Positions 63,558 to 64,000 of a DNA stretch of 64,000 bases are shown here, in pieces. Numbering within the stretch: the stretch's first letter is position 1; each line of letters starts with the position of its first letter. The stretch is from CALXOD01 sp964402715. GTDB taxonomy: Bacteria > Verrucomicrobiota > Lentisphaeria > Victivallales > Victivallaceae. The position numbers and the translations under genes were made by a program. The stretch covers positions 36,341 through 100,340 of the forward strand of contig CAYODJ010000004.1 in assembly GCA_964402715.1 (NCBI GenBank), read 5' to 3'. The notes below the pieces were generated by a model. That model made no database searches. It had not been told where the DNA came from and saw only the letters and a list, made by a program, of their open reading frames with translations.

Positions 63558-63588
63558 GCGCCATAATCTGTCAGGACAGGTTATCAGG

Positions 63589-63856
63589 ATGGACGCAGGA
63601 AGTGGGCTCAGAACCCGAATGCAGAAACTTCACGGAACTCTCAGAAGGAAAAACGCCAGAAGGCCTTTCTATTATCGGCTCACGGTGGCCAACGGGGTGC
63701 GGAAAGAATTTGCTCTCAAGACAGCCGATGAACTCGAAACGCTTCGCCGACGCCGCCGAATGGGAGGACTACTGGAAGAAACGAATGAACATCATCGGCA
63801 GTGTCTTTGTCAGCGTCGGCAACTACAAGTGCTTTTCACAGAATTTGGGACAATAG
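63589..63856 (+). pseudogene. Tyrosine-recombinase (integrase) remnant, frameshifted
   Basis: From the ATG at 63589 the frame reads MQKLHGTLRRKN..FYYRLTVANGVRKEFALKTADEL, which looks like the N-terminal arm-binding domain of phage-type integrases. Near 63735-63755 sense continues in another frame (RFADAAEWEDYWKKRMN) and stops at 63856. No catalytic domain is visible, so the gene is broken at least twice. Codon use is AT-richer than in the neighbours. Its place next to the tRNA supports an integrated element extending to the right. The family call rests on the N-terminal pattern only. Confidence 0.6.
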
Positions 63857-63871
63857 CACAATTTTACTTAG

Positions 63872-64000
63872 AACCATCTTCTTTTGTTTGGATATGCCGG
63901 CGGAAAACCATTGCCGAAACTTGATTCGCTGAGCAGTATTCTTCGGGCGTTCAACGACAATTCGGCCTTCAAGCTGTGGCTCGCCGAGCAGGTTTTCAAA
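63872..64000 (+). other. Open frame running off the right edge
   Basis: 43 codons with no stop, ending exactly at the window edge; a TTG at 63884 could start it. The segment KLDSLSSILRAFNDNSAFKL looks protein-like. It is in the second frame of the integrase remnant, after two stop codons, so it is either more remnant or a new gene. I do not recognise it. Confidence 0.3.

Overview
The window looks like chromosomal DNA of a GC-rich, diderm, PVC-type bacterium, most likely a Lentisphaerota (Victivallales-like) gut anaerobe. This is an inference. It rests on a pseudopilin cassette whose prepilin signals lack the usual Gly(-1), two proteins with an H-X9-DG motif, heparinase-like lyases next to a GntR/LacI-type regulator, and an LPS-type heptose gene. 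Intergenic regions are AT-richer and show readable sigma70-type promoters, often with a TATATT -10 box.

Layout. (1) 1-8964, minus strand: a trpEGDCFBA operon of tightly overlapping genes behind a probable attenuator, followed by two overlapping phosphohexomutase paralogues. One of these (692-2062) has lost its catalytic serine. (2) 9025-19384, minus strand: translation genes rpsP-khpA-trmD-rplS-rnhB, then thrS-infC-rpmI-rplT, then pheS-pheT, then a frameshifted nadA. infC appears to start at ATC. (3) 19425-25478: a small membrane protein, prmC, a small unknown gene, fabD-fabG, and a minus-strand group of xseA, an M50 protease and a YqfO-like gene. (4) 25424-34026: six pseudopilin-like genes plus a large GspK-like protein and a terminal exported protein. 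(5) 34294-46016: an LplT-like transporter overlapping metH, then trmB, apgM, rnhC, a lipase, dCMP deaminase, rfaE2, glnS and a glycosyltransferase. (6) 46126-62829: accessory carbohydrate region with a lipoprotein carrying a pseudopilin-like C-terminus, two heparinase II/III-like lyases, a GntR/LacI hybrid regulator, an RRM protein, a Fe(III)/thiamine-type ABC importer, a sigma70 factor and a GH4 glycosidase. (7) 62830-64000: a 575-base gap, then tRNA-Ala(CGC) followed by a decayed integrase, which looks like the left edge of an integrated element.

How the genes fit together. The trp genes encode the whole route from chorismate to tryptophan and appear to be controlled by leader termination. 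The ribosomal and tRNA-synthetase block is a growth-rate module with a strong terminator between rplT and pheS. The two lyases share a conserved zinc-site spacing and are paired with a regulator, a GH4 enzyme and an importer, which suggests breakdown of uronate- or galactose-containing glycans; the substrate cannot be read from sequence. The pseudopilin cassette has no secretion ATPase, secretin or prepilin peptidase in the window, so it must use machinery encoded elsewhere.
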